Source: Pseudoalteromonas sp. G4 (GTDB lineage Bacteria > Pseudomonadota > Gammaproteobacteria > Enterobacterales > Alteromonadaceae). Taken from it: a DNA stretch of 54,571 bases. Below, one piece after another: positions 9,573 to 18,255 of this stretch. The position numbers and the translations under genes are program-made. Numbering within the stretch: the stretch's first letter is position 1; every line of letters starts with the position of its first letter. The DNA lies in NCBI RefSeq assembly GCF_028875915.1, contig NZ_JAPEHW010000019.1, forward strand, positions 1 to 54,571, given 5' to 3'. A model generated the notes under the pieces. The model was not told the origin of the DNA. It did no database searches and was given only the letters and a program-made list of their open reading frames with translations.

Positions 9573-11570
9573 CTAGTTAAAATTGAATTGGTAGTTAACC
9601 CTCAGATTTCTGCCTTTACCTGGCACTGCACCATTCCATACTCTTGGGTCAAAAATTGCGTACTCTTTGTCTAAAAGATTTTCCGCTGATAGAGAGACGC
9701 TTTGCTTTCCGAATTCGCGTTCCATTTTAAAATTGACCAAACTATAACTCGCTTGAAAAAATTGCGTTTCTTCCGAAAGTGCTTCTTCAATCTTATCTCG
9801 CCAAATAGTGTTCAAATAGAGTGTGGCAAAGGAGGTGGGATAACGAAGCGATAAATTAGCAAAACGCTTAAAGCTTGCATTTATCGGTTCATCAAAAAGT
9901 TGCGTGTAATTAACTAACACATTCAACTTACTAAACGCTTTGCTGGCTGAGAACTCCACACCTGTAATATTTTCATTTACAGTATTATCAAAGGTAAAAA
10001 AACTGTTCCCCTCAATTGGCACTAGATTAATAAAATCCCTCAGTTGATTGTGAAATATCACAGTTTCAAGGGACAAATTATTATCCGTGTATAACCAAAC
10101 AAGTTCACTGGTTTTCACGTATTCAGAGGTTAAATTGGGGTTTCCCTTGGTCACGCTATCACTTGAATACAATTCATTATTTACAGGTGTTCTAAATGAC
10201 TCGCCATATTGCAGTTTAAAACTGTGATGGTTGATTGGCTTCCAAATAGCTGAAAACCGTGGCGACAATTTACTATCAATCCCCTGAATATCATCATATC
10301 GCGCGCCGATAAAGAGCAACCACTTTTCATCTAATTGCCATTTAAGTTGACTGAATACGCCATAAAAATCATGTGAGGCTCTAAGTGCTGCAAACTCGGG
10401 GATATTATCCAGACGCACTAAACTGCCTAAATAATTACTGTCATCGGGAATAATTAATTCACTTTGGTAATCATAATAGTTAGTTGTAGCGCCAGCCTGA
10501 TACTGACTGGCATGACGATATTCAAGACCAGAATTTAATTGTTTATCTTCTGCTAATTTAAGGCTGTGTGACAGTGAAAATTTTGTCCATTGTGTTTGCC
10601 AATTAGGCCCTACTAAAAAGTCTTCACTGACTATGCCGAATTCTTTAGGTAACACCATTCCTGAAGAGTCTATTTGAAAATTTGCATAACTGACGAGCGC
10701 ATCTAAAGTGTGACGTTCGTTTTGCCAGAGATTATGCTCTAGGCTTGTACTAAAAGACTGGCTCTTATGAACATTTTCATTACTGTAACCACCAAGATTA
10801 ATAAATTCATCTAACTGATTTTCAATAAAATGAAATGATATTTTTGTGTCTTGGTAATTTAACTGTGCATTTAGTAAAACGTGTTTTAGTGGATCTTTAA
10901 CGTCAAAATTGTCTGTCACAGCATAGCTTTGACCATCAGCTTGCTGCAACGATATATTGCCATTAAACGTAACATCATCTTGTTTATGGCTATAACTGCC
11001 ACTTAAAGCTTTATAACCATGCTCACCTATTGAAAGGGTTAATTGTTGATGCTGTTTTTTGGTAATAAAATTAACGACTCCCAAAAACGCATTACTGCCA
11101 TAAAGTGCAGAGCCCGGCCCACGAATTATTTCCACTCGTTCCAATATTGATGCGGCAATAAACGGAGTATAAACCGTTGCTTTGCCAAATGAACTTTCAT
11201 TTAGACGCACACCATCTAATAAAATTAATAAATAGCCATTGTCTAAGCGTACTCCTCGGGCGTGCTCTTTTGGCACAGCCCCCACCCAATCGCCTCGTGC
11301 CATTTGCATACCTGGCACAAAATTCAGTACATCAAACGCGTTTATAATGCCAAGGGATGAAATTTTTTGTTCATCAAATACGGTTATCGTTGAAGGTGCA
11401 GTTGCGCGAGTTTCAGATGTATTACTTGCTATGGTTACTTCTAATTGACTGAGTTGTGCAATATCTAATGAGAATAGATCAGCTTGTGAACTGTTACTTG
11501 TTGCAAAGCTATTAAACGAAGTCGCTATAAGCAAAACAAAGCAAAAAGAACGATAAAACAGTTTTAGCAT
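9573..11570 (-). CDS. TonB-dependent outer-membrane receptor (BtuB/CirA-like)
   Basis: The start is set at the ATG at 11570, which gives a clean signal peptide (MLKLFYRSFCFVLLIATS, cleaved near NSFA) and 665 residues. The longer frame to 11666 would overlap the divergent neighbour. The plug domain is visible: ATAPSTITVFDEQKI, FVPGMQMARG, and the ILERVEIIRGPGSALYGSNA signature, followed by a roughly 500-residue barrel. The closing strand reads RNLRVNYQFNFN, so the last residue is Asn rather than the usual aromatic, with Phe next to it. It should import a scarce metal complex or cofactor using TonB energy; the ligand is unknown. No Fur box or cobalamin riboswitch is evident in the 84-bp upstream gap. 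Confidence 0.88.
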   Translation of the reverse strand: MLKLFYRSFCFVLLIATSFNSFATSNSSQADLFSLDIAQLSQLEVTIASNTSETRATAPSTITVFDEQKISSLGIINAFDVLNFVPGMQMARGDWVGAVPKEHARGVRLDNGYLLILLDGVRLNESSFGKATVYTPFIAASILERVEIIRGPGSALYGSNAFLGVVNFITKKQHQQLTLSIGEHGYKALSGSYSHKQDDVTFNGNISLQQADGQSYAVTDNFDVKDPLKHVLLNAQLNYQDTKISFHFIENQLDEFINLGGYSNENVHKSQSFSTSLEHNLWQNERHTLDALVSYANFQIDSSGMVLPKEFGIVSEDFLVGPNWQTQWTKFSLSHSLKLAEDKQLNSGLEYRHASQYQAGATTNYYDYQSELIIPDDSNYLGSLVRLDNIPEFAALRASHDFYGVFSQLKWQLDEKWLLFIGARYDDIQGIDSKLSPRFSAIWKPINHHSFKLQYGESFRTPVNNELYSSDSVTKGNPNLTSEYVKTSELVWLYTDNNLSLETVIFHNQLRDFINLVPIEGNSFFTFDNTVNENITGVEFSASKAFSKLNVLVNYTQLFDEPINASFKRFANLSLRYPTSFATLYLNTIWRDKIEEALSEETQFFQASYSLVNFKMEREFGKQSVSLSAENLLDKEYAIFDPRVWNGAVPGKGRNLRVNYQFNFN

Positions 11571-11654
11571 TATTATTAGTGTATAGTTATCGGCTCGGAT
11601 ATACTTTAAGAATAGTAAAAAGTACTGTAACAGCAAGTGGTTAATAATTAATTT

Positions 11655-12053
11655 ATGATTGAGCAAACTCTAAAAAGTATTCCTAATTTAGCATTATTTC
11701 AACGTGTCACTTGTCAGGTGCTTAATCAATTAAAATTAGCTTTTCCTAATCCCAGCGACATTTCGTGTACCCAACTTGCCCAGCAAATTATTAATGAAAC
11801 AGCTTTAGAAAATACTCTTGTGCTTGATATTGCTATTGAAATAAGTGCCGTTATTAGCTGGTTAGAAAAAGCGGGGCTTATTTGGGTTGGCGGACACGAC
11901 CTTAATGATTTTTTTGATGTCACAATATCAAAGCAAGGCTTGTCTAAACTTTTAATAGAAATGGATGGGGAAAGTTTGGCGCAAAAACTATCCAACTCAC
12001 CTTCTAAAGAAGCACAATTTGAAATTATTGAATCTTTGATTTCAAATCATTAA
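11655..12053 (+). CDS. Small hypothetical protein with winged-helix-like pattern
   Basis: 132 residues, not recognised as a named family. The middle and end read like a winged helix: TQLAQQIIN (recognition-helix-like), AVISWLEKAGLIWV, then FFDVTISKQGLSKLLIEMDGE as a beta wing and final helix. There are no membrane segments or signal. It is divergent from the TonB receptor with an 84-bp shared promoter region, so a regulatory link is possible but unproven. The ATG at 11655 is the first in frame; the ribosome site is weak. Confidence 0.55.
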   Translation: MIEQTLKSIPNLALFQRVTCQVLNQLKLAFPNPSDISCTQLAQQIINETALENTLVLDIAIEISAVISWLEKAGLIWVGGHDLNDFFDVTISKQGLSKLLIEMDGESLAQKLSNSPSKEAQFEIIESLISNH

Positions 12054-12071
12054 TGTTTATAACATTCTGAC

Positions 12072-12103
12072 ACTGCTACTATAACGAAGGAAATAGTAGC
12101 AGT
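12072..12103. terminator. Hairpin between convergent genes
   Basis: A perfect 11-bp inverted repeat, ACTGCTACTAT and ATAGTAGCAGT, with a 10-base loop between two convergent genes. It lacks a clear T tract on either strand, so the terminator role is inferred from position. Confidence 0.5.
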
Positions 12104-12122
12104 TGAAAAGTAATTCTAACCA

Positions 12123-12650
12123 TTATTTAAGAGTTGATAAGCGCCCAATTAAGTTATTTAACGCTGTAACACTAAACCCCCTGTCATAAAAATAAACTAT
12201 TTTGCCGATGTCATCTAACAACACCACGCGTGCATTATTTGGCTTTTCATTGCCGGTAAATGCCTGAATACGCTCACCGTCCTCATAAATTGTAATTACC
12301 CCACCCCATAACTCTTTTGGAATGCCGCGGCGCATACCCTCGTCAATTTGGGTACTAAACATTCGCGGAAACATGCCTGCAATGGTTGGCAGTTCGTAGG
12401 CAACCACATCAACCTCTTTCATATCAAGCCCGATAAGCCACCGGTCAATGTCAAATTGCGAGTCTTGTTTATAACCAATTAAAAAAAGCGCTGCTTTGCC
12501 GAGCATAGCTTCAGGCAAATTTATATTTTGCTTTTCTAGGCTTGTTCCAGACACGTTCGGAAAAACTGTGCCTTCTACATTTTGGTTTGGATACTGTGTA
12601 GCGCAGCCCGATAAAACCGCAATCAGAAATAAATTAAATAGTGCTTTCAT
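12123..12650 (-). CDS. Lipoprotein with thioredoxin-like (ATP10/YtfJ-like) fold
   Basis: 175 residues with a lipoprotein signal ending in the lipobox LSGC, so the mature protein would start at Cys16. The body (VEGTVFPNVSGTSLEKQNI, then ALFLIGYKQDSQFDIDRWL) resembles the thioredoxin-like pattern of ATP10/YtfJ-type proteins. The CxxC motif is absent, so it is not expected to act as a disulfide enzyme. The C-terminal VVLLDDIGKIVYFYDRGFS is a typical strand-helix pair of that fold. The role is unknown. It stands alone with convergent and same-strand neighbours. Confidence 0.6.
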   Translation of the reverse strand: MKALFNLFLIAVLSGCATQYPNQNVEGTVFPNVSGTSLEKQNINLPEAMLGKAALFLIGYKQDSQFDIDRWLIGLDMKEVDVVAYELPTIAGMFPRMFSTQIDEGMRRGIPKELWGGVITIYEDGERIQAFTGNEKPNNARVVLLDDIGKIVYFYDRGFSVTALNNLIGRLSTLK

Positions 12651-12710
12651 GTTTGCCTCGAAAAATCTTTTTTATAGAGTACGTTAGTTAAAGCAAAATG
12701 GTTTTCAGTA

Positions 12711-12731
12711 ATTAAGCATTAAGCATTAAGC
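12711..12731. repeat. Three tandem copies of ATTAAGC
   Basis: The 7-base unit ATTAAGC occurs three times without a gap, in the spacer between two minus-strand genes. No function is evident. Confidence 0.8.
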
Positions 12732-12732
12732 A

Positions 12733-12754
12733 AGCTAGCCTGATCACAGGCTAA
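12733..12754 (-). terminator. Possible terminator after the DUF3081 gene
   Basis: On the minus strand TTAGCCTG TGAT CAGGCTAG forms a short strong hairpin just after the DUF3081 stop codon. It is followed by only a broken T-rich run, so the call is moderate. Confidence 0.5.
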
Positions 12755-13015
12755 CTAATCAACCTCTTTTACAAGCGCTTCAAGTTTGCTCATAAACACA
12801 TCTTTTAATTTACTGTGTTCATAATCAAGATGATAAGTGTTGTGAAAGCCAAAACGCAGCAACACACCATTTCCTTTTAAGTAAATGGTGTAGCCGTCAA
12901 TATCTGAAAAGGCGGTGATCCCTTGATAAAGTTTACCGTCTTCAAAGTCTTCTCCTTTTTTGTAAATAAGGTCGAATACTTTTAATAATAGTTTGGCATC
13001 TAGCTCGTTTTTCAT
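12755..13015 (-). CDS. DUF3081 family protein
   Basis: 86 residues matching the remembered pattern of DUF3081, a small gammaproteobacterial family: an N-terminal helix MKNELDAKLLLKVFDLI, the core YQGITAFSDIDGYTIYL, then LRFGFHNTYHLDYEH. It is soluble with no signal. Function is unknown in the family. It starts at an ATG and sits about 60 bases after the VF530-family gene on the same strand. Confidence 0.7.
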   Translation of the reverse strand: MKNELDAKLLLKVFDLIYKKGEDFEDGKLYQGITAFSDIDGYTIYLKGNGVLLRFGFHNTYHLDYEHSKLKDVFMSKLEALVKEVD

Positions 13016-13078
13016 AACTAAGTACTCCCTGATTGCTCAAATTGTTACTTAATTATAGTGAGTTACTTAACTTTTAGA

Positions 13079-13297
13079 TCAATTAGAGAAAGTATCGAGG
13101 TAAAGCGCTTCAACTTTATCACGCGCCCATTGTGTTCGGCGTAAGAATTTCAGCGATGATTTGACTGATGGCTCGTTTGCAAAACAATTGATTTTAATCT
13201 CACGATAAAGTCCATCCCAACCATATTCTTCAACTAATTGAGTCACAATTTGCTCTAGCTTTATGCCATGTAAAGGGTTGTTTGGTTGGTTTTGCAT
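13079..13297 (-). CDS. VF530 family DNA-binding-like protein (DUF2132)
   Basis: 72 residues, the usual size of this family. The motifs [29 protein letters not shown] and [17 protein letters not shown] are characteristic. The family is named after a Vibrio fischeri protein of known structure and is thought to bind DNA, but no process is assigned. It is monocistronic or weakly linked to the DUF3081 gene downstream. Confidence 0.85.
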   Translation of the reverse strand: MQNQPNNPLHGIKLEQIVTQLVEEYGWDGLYREIKINCFANEPSVKSSLKFLRRTQWARDKVEALYLDTFSN

Positions 13298-13374
13298 TTT
13301 AAAAGCCTTAAATAAGGGGCTGGTGTTTTTGTTTTACTCTCACTTTAATTAGTAAACAAAAATCAGCAGCCACT

Positions 13375-13400
13375 AAAAAAGCCCTAAACGGGCTTTTTTA
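13375..13400 (-). terminator. Terminator at the end of the aryl-polyene operon
   Basis: AAAAAAGCCC TAAAC GGGCTTTTTT is a compact stem flanked by A and T tracts, 17 bases beyond the stop of the last minus-strand operon gene. It marks the operon's 3' boundary. Confidence 0.88.
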
Positions 13401-13416
13401 TAATAATGTTTAACGG

Positions 13417-13845
13417 TTATAGTTTAACTAAATCGCCTTTTAATGTCACACCTGCCATTAAAAAGCCTGCGCCACATTCAAATTCAGTATCACTTACAAA
13501 TTCACGTTTTTTATAGAACGAGCTGATGTTTACTACCGCATTCATACCTTCTTTGCGAGCTCGCTGTTGCATTGCTTTAAGTGCGCTTAGCATTACCCAT
13601 TGGCATGCTTCTTTATCACTTTTGTTTACCGCGTTGGTTTTTTTGTTTGTTTGCACTTCACCGTAAGTTGATAAAACTTTACCTGCGTCTTGCTTACCAA
13701 AAAATAATTTAATTTCTGGGTCAAGTGTTTGCTGTGCTTTTGAGGTTTTTAATAATTCATCAACAGAATAGCGACCAATATCATCACGCGCTGTAGCTGT
13801 GGTTGCCGCAAGTACTAAAGATACACCTAGAATTAACTTTTTCAT
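13417..13845 (-). CDS. Small secreted protein at the end of the APE operon
   Basis: 142 residues with a signal peptide (MKKLILGVSLVLAATTATA, then RDD). The mature part contains DPEIKLFFGKQ, two Cys (in EACQWVML and EFECGAGF) and a central NAVVNISSFYKKREF strand pair. Similar proteins are often labelled excinuclease ATPase subunit in databases, but no Walker motif or any nuclease feature is present, so that label should not be carried over. It follows the MipA gene by 9 bases and precedes the operon terminator, so it is probably co-transcribed with the pigment genes. An envelope role is inferred. Confidence 0.72.
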   Translation of the reverse strand: MKKLILGVSLVLAATTATARDDIGRYSVDELLKTSKAQQTLDPEIKLFFGKQDAGKVLSTYGEVQTNKKTNAVNKSDKEACQWVMLSALKAMQQRARKEGMNAVVNISSFYKKREFVSDTEFECGAGFLMAGVTLKGDLVKL

Positions 13846-13854
13846 TTTTTCTCC

Positions 13855-14658
13855 CTACTTTTTTAATGAGTAAAACTTCCATGCAAAACCTAATCCGAGC
13901 GATACATTACTCTTCTCTCGCATCAACGGGCTATGCTGATTTGCACTGTGTGAATAATTATAATAACGAATAAAACCACCGGCCCATAACCAGTCATTAT
14001 CGTATGTTAAACCTAAACTAAAAACAGACGCAAGGTAACCTGCGTCAGCATCATATTGCAAACGGTCAATTGTTTGAAATTGCTCTGCTACTTGATAAAA
14101 GTAATTATTGTATGCGTGCGAGCCAAAACGTGAACTAATACGAGCGGTTAAATTCACTTCATGTAGCTCTTTATGATATAACTTTTTGCCCGTCTCAATA
14201 ATCAGCCCAGACACACTGCCAATATCATCAACATCTCGGTTATCAATTGCATACGCTTTTCGAATAAATGGGGAAATATAAAAGTAGTTATCTGCAAGTG
14301 GGTCGCCATAAGCAAAATATTGATAACTTGGCCCTATTTCGCCTACCCATGCAAGGTCATCCATACCCTCACGGGCGCGATTATCTTTACTTGCTACCGC
14401 AATCGCACCACCGGCGCTTAGGCTTAAATAATGCTTAGAGGCAATTTCTAGAAAAGAAGCAAACTCATTACGTTCAACCTTATAGTGCTCTTTTTCGATA
14501 TGAATATATGGCAGTGGTACAAGGTAACTTTCGTTTTGATCAGAGCCTAAATAGTGCGGAATAGATGAATAAAATGCGCCAACACCAAAAGTGACCTCGT
14601 CAGCAACACAAAGCGGCGGAAAGACTAATAAAATTAACGCAATCCATTGCTTTAACAT
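13855..14658 (-). CDS. MipA/OmpV family outer-membrane protein
   Basis: 267 residues with a signal peptide (MLKQWIALILLVFPPLCVA) and a beta-barrel of alternating aromatic strands. The opening FGVGAFYSSIPHYLGSDQ is the MipA/OmpV signature region (in relatives xPxYxGSD), and PLPYIHIE follows. It ends FYSLKK rather than in an aromatic. It starts 2 bases after the stop of apeR, so it belongs to the same transcript. In E. coli MipA scaffolds murein enzymes, while OmpV relatives act as small porins. Here an outer-membrane role in hosting or protecting the polyene is a guess from context. Confidence 0.82.
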   Translation of the reverse strand: MLKQWIALILLVFPPLCVADEVTFGVGAFYSSIPHYLGSDQNESYLVPLPYIHIEKEHYKVERNEFASFLEIASKHYLSLSAGGAIAVASKDNRAREGMDDLAWVGEIGPSYQYFAYGDPLADNYFYISPFIRKAYAIDNRDVDDIGSVSGLIIETGKKLYHKELHEVNLTARISSRFGSHAYNNYFYQVAEQFQTIDRLQYDADAGYLASVFSLGLTYDNDWLWAGGFIRYYNYSHSANQHSPLMREKSNVSLGLGFAWKFYSLKK

Positions 14659-14660
14659 AT

Positions 14661-15884
14661 TTAATTCCAGCGCTTAAAGATGAGAGATGTATTAATACCA
14701 CCAAACGCAAAATTATTACTCATCACATAGTCAGTGGTGATTTCACGCCCGTCAGCACGAAGATAATCCAGTGGTGCACATTCTGGGTCGATATTATCAA
14801 GATTAGTGGTACCACTAAACCAGTTGTCGTACATCATATGAATACTGGCCCATGCTTCGATTGCACCACAGGCACCTAGAGTGTGACCTAAATAACTTTT
14901 AAGTGAACTGATAGGCACTTCACCGAGCGCGTTAAATGTGGCGTGAGATTCAGCAATATCACCACGATCTGTTGAGGTGCCATGCGCATTTACGTAACCA
15001 ATTTGTGATTTTTCGATAGCGGCATCCGCAATTGCTTGTTCTATAGCAACTTGCATCGTTTCACTGGTAGGTTGCGTAACGTGCTGGCCATCAGAATTAC
15101 AGCCAAAGCCAACAATTTCAGCGATGATATTGGCACCACGCGCTTTTGCATGTTCCAACTCTTCCAAAATAAACGTACATGAACCTTCACCAATCACCAG
15201 TCCGTCACGGTCTTTATCAAAAGGGCGAGGTGTCTGTTTTGGTGTTTCGTTTTTACAGCTTGTTGCGTACAGGGTGTCAAATACAGCAGCTTCAGTAACG
15301 CAAAGTTCTTCTGCACCGCCTGCTACCATTAATTTTTGACGACCAAATTTAATCGCCTCATATGCATAACCAATACCTTGCGAGCCAGAAGTACAGGCGG
15401 AACTGGTAGTGATCACTCGCCCTTTTAGACCAAAGAAAACGCCCACATTAACCGGTGCGGTGTGTGCCATCATTTGAATGTAACTGGTTGCCGTAACCCC
15501 AGTCATCTCACCCGTATCCATCATGCGGCCAAAAGAAACAAGGGGTGATGTCGAGCCAATTGATGAGCCAAAAGCAATGCCCGTATCGCCGTTTGTCAAA
15601 GATGGGTGGTCTAGTAATCCGGCTTGTTCAAGGGCAAGCTCCGTGGTGCGCGTTGCCATTAGGGAAACACGGCCCATTGAACGGATTTTCTTACGTGGAT
15701 AGTGCTTTGGCTTTTCAAAGTGTTTAATTGGCGCAGCTAAATTGGTATTTAAACCATTAATAAATTCCCATTCCGGCATGTTTTCAACTGCATTAACACC
15801 GGTTTTTAAAGCGGCTTTGAATGTCTGCCAATCATCGCCTAGCGCGGTGATTGCCGACATGCCCGTTACAACGACACGTTTCAC
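14661..15884 (-). CDS. apeR: Aryl-polyene beta-ketoacyl-ACP synthase ApeR
   Basis: 407-residue FabF-type ketosynthase. The catalytic triad is intact: Cys164 in SSACTSGS, His301 in NAHGTSTD, and His334 in KSYLGHTLGA with Lys329. In the APE pathway ApeR is a second ketosynthase beside the ApeO/ApeC pair, proposed to act in the initial or priming condensations. Its start ATG overlaps the stop of apeQ by one base, which indicates coupled translation. It is cytosolic. Confidence 0.92.
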   Translation of the reverse strand: MKRVVVTGMSAITALGDDWQTFKAALKTGVNAVENMPEWEFINGLNTNLAAPIKHFEKPKHYPRKKIRSMGRVSLMATRTTELALEQAGLLDHPSLTNGDTGIAFGSSIGSTSPLVSFGRMMDTGEMTGVTATSYIQMMAHTAPVNVGVFFGLKGRVITTSSACTSGSQGIGYAYEAIKFGRQKLMVAGGAEELCVTEAAVFDTLYATSCKNETPKQTPRPFDKDRDGLVIGEGSCTFILEELEHAKARGANIIAEIVGFGCNSDGQHVTQPTSETMQVAIEQAIADAAIEKSQIGYVNAHGTSTDRGDIAESHATFNALGEVPISSLKSYLGHTLGACGAIEAWASIHMMYDNWFSGTTNLDNIDPECAPLDYLRADGREITTDYVMSNNFAFGGINTSLIFKRWN

Positions 15885-16609
15885 TACACTAACCCACCGT
15901 TCACAGAAATCACTTGGCGCGTAATGTATGCGGCATCGTCAGACATTAAAAATGATACCGTACCTGCCACTTCTTTTGGCTCTGCCATACGACGCATCGG
16001 GACCATTTTGAGAATTTCATCTACCGGTAAATCATCAACCATATCAGTTGCAACAAGCCCTGGAGCAACACAGTTAACGGTAATTTTGCGCTTTGCCACT
16101 TCTAAAGCAAGTGCTTTTGTGGCACCAATTAGTCCAGCTTTAGCAGCGCTGTAATTCACTTGACCACGGTTACCTGCGATACCAGAAACCGATGCCATAG
16201 TAATGATGCGACCGCCTTTTCGCGTTTGGATCATTGGCATTACTAATGGTTGAACTACATTGTAAAAACCATCAAGCCCAGTTTCGATGACTATATCCCA
16301 CTCTTCACCTGTCATTGCAGGAAAAGCTGTATCGCGTGTCACACCAGCATTACATACTACACCATAATAGGCGCCGTGCTCTGCAACATCGGCAAGTAAA
16401 CTTTCTTTCGCTTTTTCGCGATCACACACATCAAATTGACAAACCGTAACGTGGCGTCCGAGGGCTTCTATTTGCTCTTTTACAGCAAGCGCGGAATCTA
16501 TGCCGCTGCGGCAATGTAAAGTAATATCAAAGCCATCTTCAGCAAGTCTTAATGCAATGGCTTTGCCGATACCACGACTTGAGCCAGTTACTAATACACG
16601 TTTTGTCAT
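15884..16609 (-). CDS. apeQ: 3-ketoacyl-ACP reductase ApeQ (FabG-like)
   Basis: 241-residue short-chain dehydrogenase. The NADP site GSSRGIGKAIAL is at residues 9-20, CNAGVTRD near 86-93, and the catalytic Ser140 (MASVSG), Tyr153 and Lys157 (YSAAK) are present. It reduces each beta-keto group formed on the growing polyene. It overlaps apeP and apeR by one base at each end (ATG and stop sharing), so the three are translated as a block. Confidence 0.92.
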   Translation of the reverse strand: MTKRVLVTGSSRGIGKAIALRLAEDGFDITLHCRSGIDSALAVKEQIEALGRHVTVCQFDVCDREKAKESLLADVAEHGAYYGVVCNAGVTRDTAFPAMTGEEWDIVIETGLDGFYNVVQPLVMPMIQTRKGGRIITMASVSGIAGNRGQVNYSAAKAGLIGATKALALEVAKRKITVNCVAPGLVATDMVDDLPVDEILKMVPMRRMAEPKEVAGTVSFLMSDDAAYITRQVISVNGGLV

Positions 16610-17061
16610 TATTGTTCCTTTAAAAACTGCACAGGATCTTCCGGTTGAAACACGTTTATTTTTGCCTCAGCAAGTAATGTTTCGCCATCGGCAATATTGC
16701 ATTCGAATACACTTAATCCGGTTTCTTCTTGAAATAATTTTTTTATTGAAACCGACAGTGTTTGACCCAATTTAAATTCAGGTGAGAATGTTTTGTATTT
16801 ACGCGAGCCAATCAGAAAACCAATTTTAACTGCAGCATTGTCATCAAGTGCTAATGCACCAGCATATGCTGCGATAGATTGTGCCATATATTCAGTGCCA
16901 ATGTAACTTGCAACTGTTTGAGTTTGCTCGTTATAAAATGCAGATTCAGCGGTGATATCCACTTCACAAACAGCCGAATCTTGATCGTAACTAACTAAGC
17001 GCGATAATAAGATCATTGGATCAGCATGAGGCAATACCGCCTCAATCGAATACTGTGTCAT
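16609..17061 (-). CDS. apeP: 3-hydroxyacyl-ACP dehydratase ApeP
   Basis: 150-residue hot-dog protein. His12 in VLPHADPM and Glu57 in GTEYMAQSIAAYAG take the places of the FabA/FabZ catalytic pair. Together with ApeI it removes water to form the conjugated double bonds. It starts 6 bases after the apeO stop and ends on the apeQ start codon. A lone single-domain dehydratase of this size fits the ApeP family. Confidence 0.88.
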   Translation of the reverse strand: MTQYSIEAVLPHADPMILLSRLVSYDQDSAVCEVDITAESAFYNEQTQTVASYIGTEYMAQSIAAYAGALALDDNAAVKIGFLIGSRKYKTFSPEFKLGQTLSVSIKKLFQEETGLSVFECNIADGETLLAEAKINVFQPEDPVQFLKEQ

Positions 17062-17067
17062 GTTGTG

Positions 17068-18255
17068 CTATTTTCCAAAAATTAGCGATACGTTGTTGCC
17101 ACCAAAGGCAAACGAATTAGATAAACAGCGCCCTATTTTACCAGAAGTTTGACCAGCTGCGAGTTTAATTGCTGCAAGTTTTTCATCTAATTCGGCACTC
17201 GGGTGATTTTCAGGCAACATATTTTCGCTATTTAAATCACTTAGCAGCAACCAACACAGCCCAGCTTCAAGTGCGCCTGCGGCCCCTAATGTATGGCCGG
17301 TAAGCGCTTTGGTTGAACTAACCATACAGTCAAAACCAAGTGCATTAATTGCATTTGCTTCCATTTCATCGTTTTTAGGTGTGCCAGTACCGTGTGCGTT
17401 AATGTAATCAATATCTGTTGCGTTTAGCCCTGCATCAGTAAGTGCTTTAGACATACTTGCAATTGCCCCGCGACCCGATGGCTCTGGTGCAGAGACATGA
17501 TATGCATCAGAACTTTCACCAGCGCCTAAAAGCTGTATTGCTGAATGCGCTTTGCTGCTCTCTTTAGTCATCACAAAAAGTGCTGCGGCTTCACCAATAT
17601 TAATGCCATCTCGACCTGCATTAAATGGTTTACAATAGCGCTCTGCTGTCGACTCAAGCGCTTTAAAGCCGTTAAGCGTCATTTCACATAAACTGTCTAC
17701 ACCACCACATAACACAATGTCAGCAATGCCTGATTGTAATAGCCCTTTTGCACTAACAAGTGCTTTGCCGCTAGAGCTACAAGCAGTAGAAATAGTATAA
17801 CAAGGCCCTTTCGCACCGGTTATGTGCGCTAAAAATTCACTTGGTGCATGTAATTCTTGCTGACGATAATCAAACTGATCAGGGTATTTCCCTGTGTCTG
17901 AGAATACTTTATAAGCGCTTTCACCTTCGCTAATAGCACTTGTACTGGTGCCAAGCACAATGGCAATACGCGATTTTGCAACGTCTTTGCAAAGCGCTTT
18001 AAAGGTTTTCTCAATCTGCAAGTAAGCGGATAATAGCAATTGATTGTTGCGAGTATTAAAAAAAGAGTCCGCTATTTCAGGTAACTCTGCTTTCACAGCA
18101 CCCACTAAAAAGGCTGTCCCATCATTGCCAGTTTTGGCAAAGGGTGAAAGCACATTTTGCTGCGACAGCTTTGGGTCACATAGTGCTGCCATTACACTTT
18201 CTTTGTTATTACCTAGGCTGCAGATGAGTCCTAAATCGTTTAACGCTACTGCCAT
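17068..18255 (-). CDS. apeO: Aryl-polyene ketosynthase ApeO
   Basis: 395-residue ketosynthase with intact Cys159 (STACSSSGK), His288 (NAHGTGTP), Lys316 and His321 (TKALTGHTLGAAGA). In the characterised Xenorhabdus system ApeO pairs with ApeC to form the chain-extending KS-CLF heterodimer. Here its partner is at the other end of the operon (30020-30766). The start ATG overlaps the stop of apeN by one base. Confidence 0.9.
   Translation of the reverse strand: MAVALNDLGLICSLGNNKESVMAALCDPKLSQQNVLSPFAKTGNDGTAFLVGAVKAELPEIADSFFNTRNNQLLLSAYLQIEKTFKALCKDVAKSRIAIVLGTSTSAISEGESAYKVFSDTGKYPDQFDYRQQELHAPSEFLAHITGAKGPCYTISTACSSSGKALVSAKGLLQSGIADIVLCGGVDSLCEMTLNGFKALESTAERYCKPFNAGRDGINIGEAAALFVMTKESSKAHSAIQLLGAGESSDAYHVSAPEPSGRGAIASMSKALTDAGLNATDIDYINAHGTGTPKNDEMEANAINALGFDCMVSSTKALTGHTLGAAGALEAGLCWLLLSDLNSENMLPENHPSAELDEKLAAIKLAAGQTSGKIGRCLSNSFAFGGNNVSLIFGK

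Noticed and set aside
11570..11655. Cobalamin riboswitch before the BtuB-like receptor
   Set aside because: The gap is only 84 bases and shows no B12-box-like segment; it is too short for that riboswitch.
13417..13845. Excinuclease ATPase subunit
   Set aside because: This database-style label does not fit: the protein is 142 residues, secreted, and lacks Walker A, Walker B and ABC signature motifs.
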